Shown here in pieces: positions 1 through 14,300 of a stretch of DNA of 64,000 bases (within the stretch, counting starts at the first letter, position 1; each line of letters opens with the position of its first letter). Source of the stretch: Sinonovacula constricta (lineage: Eukaryota; Mollusca; Bivalvia; Cardiida; Solecurtidae); assembly GCA_007844125.1 (NCBI GenBank), contig CM017561.1, positions 63,221,256 through 63,285,255 of the forward strand, in the 5' to 3' direction. The translations under genes and the position numbers were made by a program. The notes beneath the pieces are model-generated. The model was given only the letters and a program-made list of their open reading frames with translations, did no database searches and was not told the DNA's origin.

Positions 1-56
1 ATAAATATGTTCAAAAACAAGGCAACGTCGAAGCTGAAATTCTAACAAGTTACAGA

Positions 57-126
57 ATGGCTTCCGATTTCTTGTGCTGCTTTGTGTTGTTTCTTTGTTC
101 AATAGTTGCTACCGAAGCGTCGAATG
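57..126 (+). CDS. Exon 1: signal peptide of the galaxin/VWA gene
   Basis: The ATG at 57 opens 23 codons rich in Phe, Leu, Cys and Val, with a plausible cleavage after Thr-Glu-Ala. The exon ends in phase 1 at a GTATGT donor (127). A 12-bp microexon (1893-1904, Ala/Thr-Glu-Cys) follows and joins in frame to exon 3. The 56 bases upstream look like 5' leader; an ATAAATA at 1-7 could be a truncated TATA-like box, but the window edge prevents a judgement. Confidence 0.75.
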
Positions 127-2328
127 GTATGTTATACATTTTTTCATTTAAATCGTAATAGCAGCGATGTATATTATGATTATCAATTATTTGTTGTGTT
201 TATGGTTTATCCCTTTTATCTTCCTGCTCTCCTGGATATAATAAAATTATAATCTAGGAGTAAGCAAAGGAAAGATCTACTTTTTCTAATATGACCGCGA
301 TTTCTTGTTATTGCATTTTTATGGTTAAAAGTACCGTAATTATATATATTTAGGCCTTATCTGTCCATGCTTTCATTTGTGATAGATCACCGGGCGTATA
401 AATGGGCATCTTTTGGCATTTATATTGACATCATTTAATTTGCAATTGTTTTGGCCACTAAAGTGAAAAGTGTGAGTGTGCGTGTGCGAGGATGAACGAA
501 GTGTCGATTCTTGTTTATTAAGCAAATGGTTTTAAAAGACATGTGTTTTTTGATAGATATTCTCAATAAAGCAATAACATGACCAATGGTGTTGTTAGAA
601 GGACTTTCTTATTTTGAGGGGTTCAAAAAGAACTTTTACCATCAAAAGCAGTATACTGAATAGGATAACATTTATTGCTTTTGAGTGGTATTCCTGATAG
701 GAATTGTTGCTTCGGGGTCATCTATATTTTTTGTACTATTATTTAAAATTTTCGTGAAACATATATCAATGTAGCATGTACAAGTCGATATAGCTATCAC
801 TAATGGATACATTAATCCATGGTGTTATTGTTATTTTGCATTCATTATACGGGATATGTGTGATAACAGACATGTCTATATCTGATTATTATATTACAAC
901 ATGGTGAGTGAAACTTTGTTTTGACCAACGATTGGCAATTGAAAACACTTAATACATGTATGTTGCGTTTGATATCTGATAATCTAGTTTAATAGTCAAT
1001 ATAGTTGTAAGAGAGCATGTTTTTTTAATAAACAACACGCTAACTTCATTTAGGATATATTTCTATCGGGATATTAATATTAATTTAGTAAATATTTCCA
1101 ATAGCTTTTAGACACGTTCAACATTATCTTAATCTATATCTAAATTATACAATTGCTTTTACATGCATTGTTTTACATTGTAATCCATATTCTTTCCAGA
1201 AAGTCGAGTTATTGCTTTGTAAATTGCATTGGAAAGAATGCCGTCAATTGCTAACCTACAGTTATTTTCATAGCTATTAATGATATAACTATGCTGTCTA
1301 AATCTAAGATACAGTGTCAATATTTGGTCTTTACATTACTCATGCGATCTTGTTCATAAACTGCTCATTTTACTTCTGAAATACAGCATATCTTAAGCTT
1401 AACATGTTACATGCTAAAAGCCATAGAATTTCTAGTTTGGAGATAAATATCAGTAAAGAAAGTGAATTTGATGCCGTTCAAATTGTATTAATTATCAAAT
1501 CATAATATTTATGTTTTTTACGCAAATAAAATATTTGCCAGGATTATTCACAACCGCTGTATTTTAGGAAAACTGACCAAACTTTGTTTGGAAAAGAGGT
1601 GAAAGAAATATTTGTTTTCATCATTTTATCTGTTGACCTGCTAAGCCAAAAATGATAAGGCTAGGGCAATTATTGCAGCATCCACGAAGCCAGTTCCCGC
1701 TGAAAACTGTCTGATTATATCGATATCTATTTTGTGCTTGCCCGTCTGTCAGCACGATATTATCTTTTCAACAAACAATGTTTTAATGAGCAGACAACTA
1801 AAAAATATTTTGTTATGTTTTGTCGAAAAATATGATTGCGTTCTTAAGCCGGACATGGGAAAACTAATGTTAATGGATTTCTTTCATTTCAGCTACAGAA
1901 TGTGGTAAGTCCATATTATTATTGTTCCAATATATTGATCTAGATGTATATAAAGACGCGTAGGCAACACATGAAGAAACGAAACTCTTCTTCGACCCAA
2001 AATACGCATGTTAAGATAGATTGTGTAGATCTATCGAAAACGTGTACACAATATATGAAAAAAACGCAACTCTTCTTCGGCCCAAAATACTCATGTTATG
2101 ATAGATTGATGTAGATGTATATAAAAAGTGTACACAACACATACAGAAACAGGGTTCTTTTTCCAACTAAAATAGGCATGTTAAGATATAATGTTTTATC
2201 AGAATCAGTCGGTGGTTTGCTGTTACTGAAATAAACACATTTCTTACAATTAGAATGGTTGCGCTTAAAACTACAAATGCTTATCGAATGATAGAACTAT
2301 AAAACTTTCAATTTATATAAAACGGTGG

Positions 2329-2359
<31 letters not shown>

Positions 2360-5300
2360 AAAGATAATGATGTGGCTGTTGTTATTCTAATTTATACTGT
2401 AGTTGCTGTCTTAGATGTTGATATTATTCTTGTGAAGTTATTGAGATTTTGATAATAGCAGTTGTTATTAACATTTACAAGGTGACGAATGGATATGTTG
2501 TATGGGAAAAATAACAACTGTCCCACTAGACTCCGGATTTAACTGCTGTGGACAAGAACCGTATGACCCTTATTCACATATCTGCTGCGGAGGAAACATA
2601 CAGGTAGGCTATGCAGTGATGGCTTAATCATTAACAGGTCAAATCAACCTTATACGCTTTACTAACTTTGCGGGGATATTCACCAAAATATTTGTGCATC
2701 CCCAACCAATCTTTATGTATCTGAGACGCACTGACTTTTAAAATAAGTGATCGCTTGACTAGTTAAAGTTGTTAATGCTCTGAACGTAGTCGGATCGTTG
2801 TTAAGATATAGTTGTCCCTTCAATATATGAATGAACTATGAACCTCTGTTTTGCCACTAAGAACGTTTTTGCACAAGTCCTTTCTGAGATAAAGCAAAGC
2901 AACCCTATTATATGCAAAAATATTTCGACAAAATGGTGATCCATCGTTTAAAAGTATGCGTATTAATATATGGTTTATCTTTGTAGGGCAAGTGATATTT
3001 AAAGATCGTTTTAGAATCTTTTAGGTGAATCTTAAAGTTTGCTTTGAGTACCTCAGACGGAATATTTAAATCTCATTTAGAAACCTTTAAGCTGATTATT
3101 TAAGAATAACTGCAATCAGGCTGAATATTTAAAATCATTTTGAGTTAATCACACCTTTAAAAGCCAATTACATCGAATTAACTTTGAAAGCATAGGTGTA
3201 GTTTGCACAAGTGAACTTTTCCTCTTTTCAATAAGGAGTATTACATACTTTACAGTACTTTCATACTCTTCAACGCCTGATAGAAAATATTAATTCATAG
3301 TGTAGTAGTCCCAATTTTACCATTAACCTAATAAAATCATTTCACAGCTACATTTTCTATGGCATTTATACATGTATCTATCGCCTTGCGTAAAACGCTA
3401 ACATATTGGATGTGGTATTAACTTGAAGTAACTAAACTTTGCTTTTACTTCTTTGGTTTGTTGTAGATATACATTTCTTTTGCTCCTAATTTTAGCCTTT
3501 ATATGGGTATCCGGTTCTTGCCGAGGAGAAAACAGGCTGTTGTGGTAACTCAAGTTATCCTAAACACTGCTACACGTGCTCCGTCACTGAAGAGCTTGTG
3601 CCAAGGTTTGACCCCAACACAGAAATGTGTTGCATCGACGTCGTACAACTGCAACAGTATGAGAACTCATGCTGTTGTGACCGAAGTGTCTTTGACGCAT
3701 CCACTTCCTGTTGTCGGGACAACACAATCATGCCAAAGGAAATTGACGATGGCTGTTGCCGTGAGTTGTTATGCCAATATTGTGGCATCTTGTGCGATAT
3801 GATTTTATATCTTTATTGTAATTCATTTTACACACTTTAGGCATTTCTCCAATGTACAGACTATAAAATACAACATTTTTTCGCGTTTACAATATGGCAA
3901 TAAGTGTTTGACGATTGAAAGTAAAATAGTATTTGACAATGCGTATTTGGTCTTAATTCCTATAATTTGTGATCTAAATCATTCTCATGCACATGAATCA
4001 AAGACGTCAATACGTGACAAGAGATGCCTAAAGTAAATTAAGTTACTTGATGTTCAATAAACTTACACAGTTACATGGCAGCATATTGGTTTTGCCTTTT
4101 TGATAATTTTAATATAAAATATTTAGTGTGAGATTTCACCTTTATTGAAGGAATACTTTCAGGTATTTTGCAAACATAAAGTTTATAACTGTAATATTAG
4201 GCTTAATAAAAAGTATATAAATTCCACTCTTAGTTCTGGCTGAAGGGTTTACAGATATTTCCTTTAAAGATTTAAGCCCTAAAGTACATAACGACCTCTA
4301 AGTTCTAGTACTTCTCAGTTCAAAAAATGTGTATAAAAATAAAGTCATAAAGGTGCGGCTTTAGCCTTACGTTCCAAATCTTGCTTGTTTCAGATTGTAT
4401 CAACAGACGATTTGACATTGCGATAGCTGCTGACTACTCCGAAAGTCTTAATAGTGCAGAAATCGCTCTCCTGGTAGAATTCTTGAAAGATTTAGTTAAT
4501 GACAGTGAAGTCGAAAACGATAATGTCCGGTTTGCCCTTACATTATACACAGAAGGTTTATATCCACAGTTTGACTTTTTTGACTATATTGGAGATAAAG
4601 CGGCCATATTGCAGCATCTTAGTAATATGAACATTGAACAAGGTGGTACGCGTACCTATGATGCACTGACACATCTTTACACTGATATTTTTAAACCTGC
4701 TTCCGGCGATCGCCCTGATGTTATGAACATAGCTATCATTGTAACGGATGGTAAATCAAGCAATATGACACGGACTCTACAGGAAGCGATAACTCTGCAA
4801 CAAATCGTAGATCGTGTGTTTGCAATCGGAGTGGGACTTGGAAACGACCCTTTGTCCATCCAGGAGCTAAACGCCATTGCATCTGACCCGGATGAGGAAA
4901 ACACAATGATAGTTGAGAATTTCGATCATCTGAACACTTGTCTAACAATCGTAGAAGAAACGTTCATTCTACCATGTAAAGGTAATCTTGTTTTTGTCAG
5001 CATTAGGGTGCCGTTCTGTGCAACGCTTTTTAAACTTTTATATGAGACATCTGTATCTTAAATCTAGCAATTTTTGTGTAAGTATTAAAGGTTGCAATAT
5101 GTCTACATCACAGCCTTATCTGGCTTTACAATGGGATGGGAGGTAATTGGATTGGCGAGGATAGTTGGAGGTATCTACTCGGCTAGACATAGCCTAAGGC
5201 TGCAATTGTATCAGGGAAAGGGTGGGCATTATAGTCTTGCTGACCTATGGCAGTGCATTTTGTCCATGTGCATCAAGTTCGACTAATTTACGACCTCTCT

Positions 5301-8300
5301 TTCTACGACATTGCTGTGTTTTATACTCAGAAAAGTGGTTTACGAGTTTTCCAACTGTGATTTCACAGCATGGTGTTATTTGGGGTAATGGACTCTAAGA
5401 AGGCCAGTTAAAATGCCTTTAACTATTTTAGACTTTTATAACTTTAGTATGAAAAACAGATAATGCAGCTAATTGTTTTCTTAGTGTTTGTTTTATTATA
5501 AAAGAAAATAAATCATGATTTGACCCACGCTTTTTAATTTACATAATTTGTGACGTTCCGACGCCTTCTTAAGAAAATATTATATATATTGACTTAATAT
5601 AAAGGCTTTGGTCAGATAAATTCTTTTCCTTTCCTTTTTTTACAGAATATCCACAACACCGTAAGTATATTACCTAACATAATCATACATTATAACTTAA
5701 TAAAGCGCATTATAAGACACAATACCCATATGGTTATCCTGCTTATTTGAGATTTAGATCTATGACAACACTTGTGTTATCTTATACCCGAATATGTAAG
5801 CTTATAACTTTTTAATTGCAAGAATTTTAAACGGAAATCTACGGATGTTATACATTCCTAAGTAAAATGAATACGTCACTGCGGTAGAATTTTTAAACAT
5901 AAATGTTGTCAATCAGTTTAATAAACTTAAGCGTGTATTTAGATTGACACGTTTCCATAAAACAAGACATCAGAAAATACTTTTCAATAGATAATTGCAT
6001 CATAACTAAATTATAAACATATTTGCTTGTTTAGCACTCTGTGACGGACAACCGATTGACCTTCAAAACCAACTGTGTTGCAATGGCATCATTCTCGAGT
6101 TTACAAATGAAACAGACGAATGCTGCGGTTCCAGTTTTGTTTTTAACCCACAGACACACAGATGTTGTGGTGAATCTGTCATTGACATCTCCCTCGAGTG
6201 CTGCGGAGACACGTCCTACAACGCAGAAACGCATGTTTGTTGCAGCGGAACAGTTCAGCCCATTGTGAATAACGGGTTAGAGACAGAATGCTGCCACAAC
6301 ACCAGCTATAGCAACGTTTGTTACATATGCGAAAATGGCGAAATTGTCATTGACGATGGTGAAGATTCCGGTTGCTGTGGAGGCAATGTAATGGAACAAG
6401 GCATGGGGTGTTGTGATCAGGTTAGCTTTGACCCAATAAATCAAATATGTTGTGGAGGTGTCATTCGGCCTGTAGATTCAAATAATCCAGAACTTACTGC
6501 TTGTTGTGGGTTAGAAAGCTTCTCAACGCTGTGCCTCGCATGCATCAACGGCTCTATCGGTGAGAGCTTTCAAGACTCAACACACATGTGTTGTGGCGGT
6601 GTAAAAGAACTAGCGTTTGCAAATTCCTGCTGCTGCAATGGAACTTTGTTTGATTCGTCCACACATGTCTGCTGCGAAGGATCCATTCACCCCCGTGAAC
6701 AAGGCGACTCATCAACATGCTGTCGTAAGTTTTTTTATTAGAATTAAAACTTTTAAATTAATATATATTGCATTCAACATGCTGATTCATATACGATGAA
6801 AATGAGTATTTGTTAAATCTATTTACAAATTTATAAAAATATATGTTCGATTAAATTTAAGACCATTTTTAACTAAACGCTCGTATATACGTGCTTAACT
6901 TCAATTTCAAGTGAACTTGGAAGTATTGCATTTTAAAGCAAAAATGCCAACCTTTAATTTATGCATTTATATAAATGTTGGGGGGGGGGAGTCTTCGGTA
7001 TTTAAAGGTTGACAGGTTGGTTACATCATACTCATAAACCAATTAAATGTCTATATTTCTTGGTGTTGCTATATTTCTTGATGTTGCTGGGGATTTCATG
7101 ATGTATTCATATATTTGTATTAAAATTAGTCTATTTGTGTTGCTTCTTCAATGGTTTGACATTGGAAACAATACGATGCTTGATTCAACTTTACTTATAC
7201 ATATATATTTCCTTATATAAAACTAAGTAATATGCCTTTATCATGTCAATTTGACCAGATTATACTTATCGTTTATTCTCAATTATTCTAAATTAGCTAA
7301 TCGTGCTCACGAACATCGATTAATTTAAATATTTCCATACATATCTAGGATATCGACAATCAGATTTAAGCAGAATCGTAAAGTAGGACATATCCTTTTT
7401 GCCTTTTAATACTTTTCTTTCGTTCGAAACCAAGAGTCAGATACCACCTTTTAATAGAGGTTAACCCTCAAATATTAGGTACACATTCATAAAATGATAT
7501 CTCCATAACTGACACTGTCGATATCAGATAGGTCAGTTGCATTTATTCTTTATCAAGCAATGTTTTAACGACCCCAGTAAAAAATAAGAGTCGTTATATT
7601 ACTTAAATCTCGACAGTGCCAAAAATACTTGAAGCGGTGCCTTCTTTTACTTGTTACGTTAAAATGTGTATAAAAACAAAGTTGAAACAGTACAGTCAAT
7701 AGTCTTACGTTACAAATCTTGTTTGTTTCAGATTGTATCAACAGACGATTTGACATTGCGATAGCTGCTGACTACTCCGAAAGTCTTGATAGTGCAGAAA
7801 TCGCTCTCCTAGTAGAATTCTTGAAAGATTTAGTTAATGACAGTGAAGTCGAAAACGATAATGTCCGGTTTGCCCTTACATTATACACAGAAGGTTTATA
7901 TCCACAGTTTGACTTTTTTGACTATATTGGAGATAAAGCGGCCATATTGCAGCATCTTAGTAATATGAACATTGAACAAGGTGGTACGCGTACCTATGAT
8001 GCACTGACACATCTTTACACTGATATTTTTAAACCTGCTTCCGGCGATCGCCCTGATGTTATGAACATAGCTATCATTGTAACGGATGGTAAATCAAGCA
8101 ATATGACACGGACTCTACAGGAAGCGATAACTCTGCAACAAATTGTAGATCGTGTGTTTGCAATCGGAGTGGGACTTGGTAACGACCCTTTGTCCATCCA
8201 GGAGCTTAACGCCATTGCATCTGACCCGGATGAGGAAAACACAATGATAGTTGAGAATTTCGATCATCTGAACACTTGTCTAACAATCGTAGAAGAAACG

Positions 8301-11300
8301 TTCATTCTACCATGTAAAGGTAATGACTATTTTAGCTTTTAAGATATACAGTAATGTAATGTAATGTACTGTATGAATTTCAGGCTCATGTTGTTTAATT
8401 TAAAAAAGAGCTGTACATGTTACCAAATCTTTTATTACATGTTACATTTTATACTATTTCTTTTAATCTAGTTTTGTAATTAACTGTTCCAGTCGGTGTT
8501 TCATTTAAGTTAACACATGCCAAACTTTCATGCGCATATGTAGACAATATGTTAACACTAATACTTGTAAATTAATTCTTTCTTTCTTCCTTCTTATCGA
8601 ACAGAATTTCCCCAACATCGTAAGTATACAATTTTCTACACTTCGCAGCTAAAATAATTTGTAGCATAAATAGATCTATTAGTATGCTTAAATACCATCG
8701 CGAAATGTAGTTTGCCAATTTAGATTCAAAATAGGACAATGCCTTATGGGAACAACATATATTAAAATTGGAGCTAGCATTAGACACATTTAATAATAGG
8801 CGAGTTATTATTGTGTTGTTTTTTAGTATTTTTATGCACCCGAAGGCGGGCATATAGTAGTCTAACCGTCTCCCTGTCTGTACATCTGTCCATCTGTCCG
8901 TCTGCCCGTCCGTCTGTCTGTCTGTCCGATATTTATGTCCGCTCAATACCTCCGTTGTTTCTAAATGGATTTTAAAATAACTCGAACAAAAATAACTAAA
9001 ATGTCAAATTCATAAAGACGATGTGTCTCGCCTAAGACTCAGGTCGGTTACTCGAAGGTCAAGGTCAAAATTATAGGTCAAAGTCATAATACCTATAAGT
9101 GCACTGGTGTCGTGTCCGCTCAGTAACACTGTCATTTCTTGAGGAATTTTGAAAAAACAACTGACAGAAATGTCAAACACATATAGATGACGTGTCGCGC
9201 CTAAGACCCAGGTCGGTTACTCGAAAGTCAAGGTCACACTTACAGGTTAAAGTCATAATCCCTAGAAGTGCGCTGGTGGTCGTGTTCGCTCAGTAACTCT
9301 GTCATTTCTTGAGGGATTTTTAGATAACCTGGAAGAAATGACAAACACATGAAAGACGACGTGTTGTGCAAAAGACCCAGGTCGGTTACTCGAAAGTCAA
9401 AGTCACACTTACAGGCCAAAGTCATATTTTCTAGAAGTGCACTGGTGGTCGTGTTCGCTAACACTGTCATTTCTTGAGGGATTTTATTATAACCTGGCAG
9501 AAATGTCAAACACATGAAGACGACGTGTCGCGCAAGAACCAGCATATTTAGACAAAATAAATATTACAGCAGCTCATGCAGAAAGTACCACACTCTAAAG
9601 GCTTGATTGAAAGAACACTTAAACCTGTCTTAAACAACCTCTCTTGGGAGAAAAATTTTATTGTCAGTATCAACAGGTAGTCTCAAATCTAAGTGTTAAT
9701 TGCTTACTTGTACACATATAGTCAAAATAAAGTTTCTTGTGTGATTAACCACATACACCTAGGTTTATAAAACAATTAACTATTACAGGTTGCACCTAAT
9801 TTGGGTTTTAAGGTCAGCCTTGATTTTATTTTTATCTGATTTTCTTGCCTATTGGAAACAAATGATAGGAAGTACAAACTTCAATATGGTTATATGCGTA
9901 AATCTTTTGCTATTGTCTTTTAATAACTCAAATACCTCCATGACAATTACAACGACATTTCATGTTTGTCTGTTGTTGTTTGTTGATGTTTTTTGTTTTG
10001 CAACGCCTTGCACCTATTTACGTGGCTCATAATCTCTTAAGCCATGTGGAACTTTCTCAAGGACAAGAAAATATATCTTGAAAATAAAATAAAAATGAGA
10101 CAACTAACATGTTGCACCTGTATTGGAATTAAAGCAAAGAACAAAGAATGCTACTTATAAGCTGTAAAAAAGTAAAGAAAAAATGAATGTTTGAAAATAT
10201 GTTTAATATGCACAAGCAATTAATGCCTCGGCAACTTAAACGTTTCTAATCAATAAATATAGCAGGATAATTTGTCATAAAACAGTCTAAATGAATGGGC
10301 TTATAATGAACTAAGCAATTACGACATTTTTGTTACATAGCACCGACACAATAATGGTCATATTGGCGACATCCAGCTAGACTGGAAGACCCCCAGACTT
10401 TTGTCTGATTAGAACCAAAGGCGCACGTACCGTAGGTTAGTTTATAAACCTCCCCACATGAAAGTTCTCACCCCGACCGGGACGCGAACCCACATGGTAA
10501 GGGCCTAAGGAGGTAAAGACTCTTACCGTTCGGCCACTGGCGGCCCAACTGCATAATACCAAAAGAGTAATAATTACTGTTTTGGTAACTAAAGGTGTTC
10601 AATTTTCATACACGAAATTACTGTATAATTGAAACAGAAAATAAAGAAAAAGACGATATCAAAATCAATTATAAAAAAAGTATTGCGAAACTTGTATCAA
10701 TATGTCAGTCATAAAAGAATAAAAATAGCCACGGATAATTTCATAGTGTAATACAATACATAGGCGTCTATATGTAATCGTTCCTGAAAAAGTCCTAAGA
10801 ATGTTGTTCTATAAACAAGTTAAGTGCGGATCTTGCATGCATTGAATTTCGGTTATTATTAAACTAATATCAGAATTAAAGTATAGTTTTTAATGTTTCT
10901 ACACCATTTCATGTCACAAGACATTGTTAATGTTCCATTATGTGTATGTATGATTTGTTTAACGTAAATTGCATTTGTTATGACAATGTACTGTGTACAT
11001 GTTAAATGCTCTATTCTGCTGTTTGTATTCGAACCTTCCCCATGCGTTTTAAAACAATTCGTTACCACATATAACTTTTAGACATGGACATTTGACGGCA
11101 ATGTAAATGTTTCGCTGTTTCTTGATCTGTTTTATGTAAGGCAAATATTTCCCATTATTAAACAGGAACTCGACGGTGACATTTGATGCTTTGCAACAAG
11201 GCTCTCTTGAGCCTATTATGTAATCTTAAACAACGGGCTATTTCGACGTATTTAAATGTTTTCACTTTTATAAAACACGATCGACTATATGAAGAGACGC

Positions 11301-14300
11301 AATTCCAAAGTGGCTCAGTGGCAGATCCACTCATCGTGTAAATACAATTAAAAGCAATTCAAAGTCGGATTTCTAAAACTATCATTAACAATTTTCTGAT
11401 ATGTTTTATGTAGAGGTCATAAACATTACTATGACTATATACTGAGGCTTATCTAAAATAGTACATTTCAATAAAATGTAGAATGCTGTTTTTTTTTTTA
11501 TTTTCATACTGCTGACAAACATTGAAGCAATGAAAAATGAAAAAACCTTCCTCAAATTGTCAAACCTAAATTCTTTTTAGTAATCTTTTAATTATGCTAT
11601 AATCTCTTGCATTGAAGCTTTAACATTACTAAATAAAATAGTAGGTTAATGTACCATCTATGCCAATGGCAACACTCCCTTCATTACATTTTAATTATTT
11701 CTTAGATGTTTCACATATAATATATTGACATGTATTTTAGCTCATTGCGGAAATGAAACCTTTGACCCCGCCACCGAGATGTGCTGCAATGGCGTTGTTC
11801 AGCCTGCATTTGATGTAATACAGGAACTTCAATGTTGTGGAGAAGTATCAATTAATCCAGCCACTCATGAATGCTGCATTGGCTTCCCGGTGCTGGTATC
11901 TGATGGTTGTTGTAAAGATGATCCGAGTTTCGATGAAGCGATCCATGTGTGTTGTCATGGTGTAATACAATCCATTGTTACCTCGGATGACCAGTATACT
12001 GCCTGTTGCGGGGAAATAAGCTACGATATAAGATGTAATGAATGTCTTGAAGCTGTCGTTTTATCTATGTTCAATAGCTTATATGACAATGGCATGTGTT
12101 GTGGTGGCGTTTGGAGTGAACTTATGTTTGACAACAATTGTTGCTGTGAAACCGTTTTGTTCGATTCTTCACTTGAGGTCTGTTGCAACGGGAGTTTGAT
12201 ACCTAGAGAATCAGACGATGCCTCGACTTGTTGTAGTAAGTTATATTCTATTTGAACCAGCATCTTTAAATAAGTTTCACCGTTTGCAAAACACAGATTA
12301 CACAGATGTTGTTTATGAGCTAATTTAAGAATGGCACAATGTTATGAGTCTATGATGCGTCTAACGTTTTATTGTACTGTAATTCCTCCATGTTATTTTA
12401 CCTTATTAAATCTCATTACTGATCATTTCGAAATTTCAGATTGCTTGGACAAGCGACTGGATGTGGCTATTTTGTTAGATCAATCTGAAAGTATCGTTGA
12501 CTGCTTTAAAGACGAAATTATTGCTGTTGCTGTCGAAATTGTAAACGCATTGAGTCTCGCTAATGGACAACACAGGGTAGCACTTGCAGTCTTTGAAGAT
12601 GTTGGAACGTTGGAATTTTATTTGGATGAATACAATAGCAAATCCGATGTACTTGGACATATTCAAAATATGCCCTATAGGTTTGTATATTTTGCCTGGC
12701 ATTGAAAGAAAACACAGGGACTTTGCAACAGAAAATTGTTTCTGCACATAAATACTGTTAGGCATAACTTGTATAACATCATTATGTTACCATAAAATAA
12801 GACTCCTGAAAGAACTAAAATAACTGATACGTTTTTGTTTTGCGGTATGTGTTTAATTGTAAATATATGCACACATTAAAAATATCAAGCCTCATTCGTT
12901 AAAAAAACGTCAGTATCTTTGTCAAATATACGAACATAAGAAATGCTCATTGGTTTCAACGTTAATTTACGGCTAGAATACACATTAATTAAACAGATGT
13001 TTACAACACTTGTAAAATGAGTGCATATAAAACAGGTTTAATAGTCTCCCTTCTTTTAGATCTGGTGAGTCCCGTTTATCTGAGGGCCTTTTACTTCTAC
13101 AAGATGTGTTTAACATAACAAACGGCGATAGGGAAGGCGTCCCAAACATCGTGTTTGTCGCCACAGATGGAATGACTCACCACCCAATCCTCACAAACAA
13201 TGCTGCCGCTTTCATTAAACAGCTCGGAGTTCATATTGTCTCAGTCGGGATAGGAGACCACTGCAACAACACCGGGCTGATAGATATTGCTTCTGAGCCA
13301 AAAACGAAAAATGTTTTTACTTCAGAGGACCTTATGCAGTTACTTGTTTCGGGAGAATTCTTCGACAGCTATTATGAAGACACATGCGAGGGTAAGTAGA
13401 TATATAAAATATAAATAAACTGTTTTTTTCGATAACCAATAGTTACTTAAAGAAAAAAATGTTTCCAAACTGAAACAATAGCATTTGCTGTAAAGTAAAT
13501 GCATACAAAATCAGTTATCATTCAACAAGTGCGTCATGATTTCTTTCCAAAGAAACGCATAACGTTTTATATATCAGAAAAAGGGACATCTTTTACTTCT
13601 TGCTTACAAAAGACAGTATTTGGGAGAGATGCAAAAGCGTGTTACTATTACCCTTGCTGTAATAACTTATTACTTCCAGATGAACCGTTACCTCGATTTA
13701 CAACTCCTACACCGACAACTCCCGACCTGACTACCCCTGAACTCACGACTCTCGAACCAACTACACCCGACAACATTACCCCCAAACAAACTACACCTGA
13801 ACAGACGACTCCTGAACTATCTTCTTCCGAACCAACTACATTTGAACCGACTTCTCCTGAACCATCTACACCGGAACTAACTACACCTGAACCAACTACA
13901 CCCGAACCAACTTCTCGCGAACCAACTACACCCGAACAAACTACTCCTGAACCAACTACACCTGAACCAACTACACCCGACCTCACGACACCCGAACAAA
14001 CTACACCGGAACTGACTACACCTGGACCAACAACATCCCAACCAACTTCTCCCGAACCAACTACACCGGAATTAACGACTCCTGAACCTACTACACCTGA
14101 AACAACCACACACGACCTCACGACTCCCGAACAGACTACACAGAAACTGACTACTCCTAAACCAACTACACCCGAATCAACTACTCCCGAAACAAGTACA
14201 CCATACCTCACGACTCTCGAACTAACTACAGGTGAACCAACTACTCCTGAAACAACACCTCACCCAACTACTCCTGAACCAACAACACCTGAACCAACTT

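Noticed and set aside
3598..3840. The open frame running past 3760 after galaxin exon 4
   Set aside because: Cys-Cys repeats stop at the GTGAGT donor (3761); the remaining residues are intron translation.
13499..13679. First 60 residues of the long open frame before exon 13
   Set aside because: They read through intron sequence. A good acceptor at 13679/13680 matches the phase of exon 12, and this stretch lacks Thr/Pro or galaxin character.
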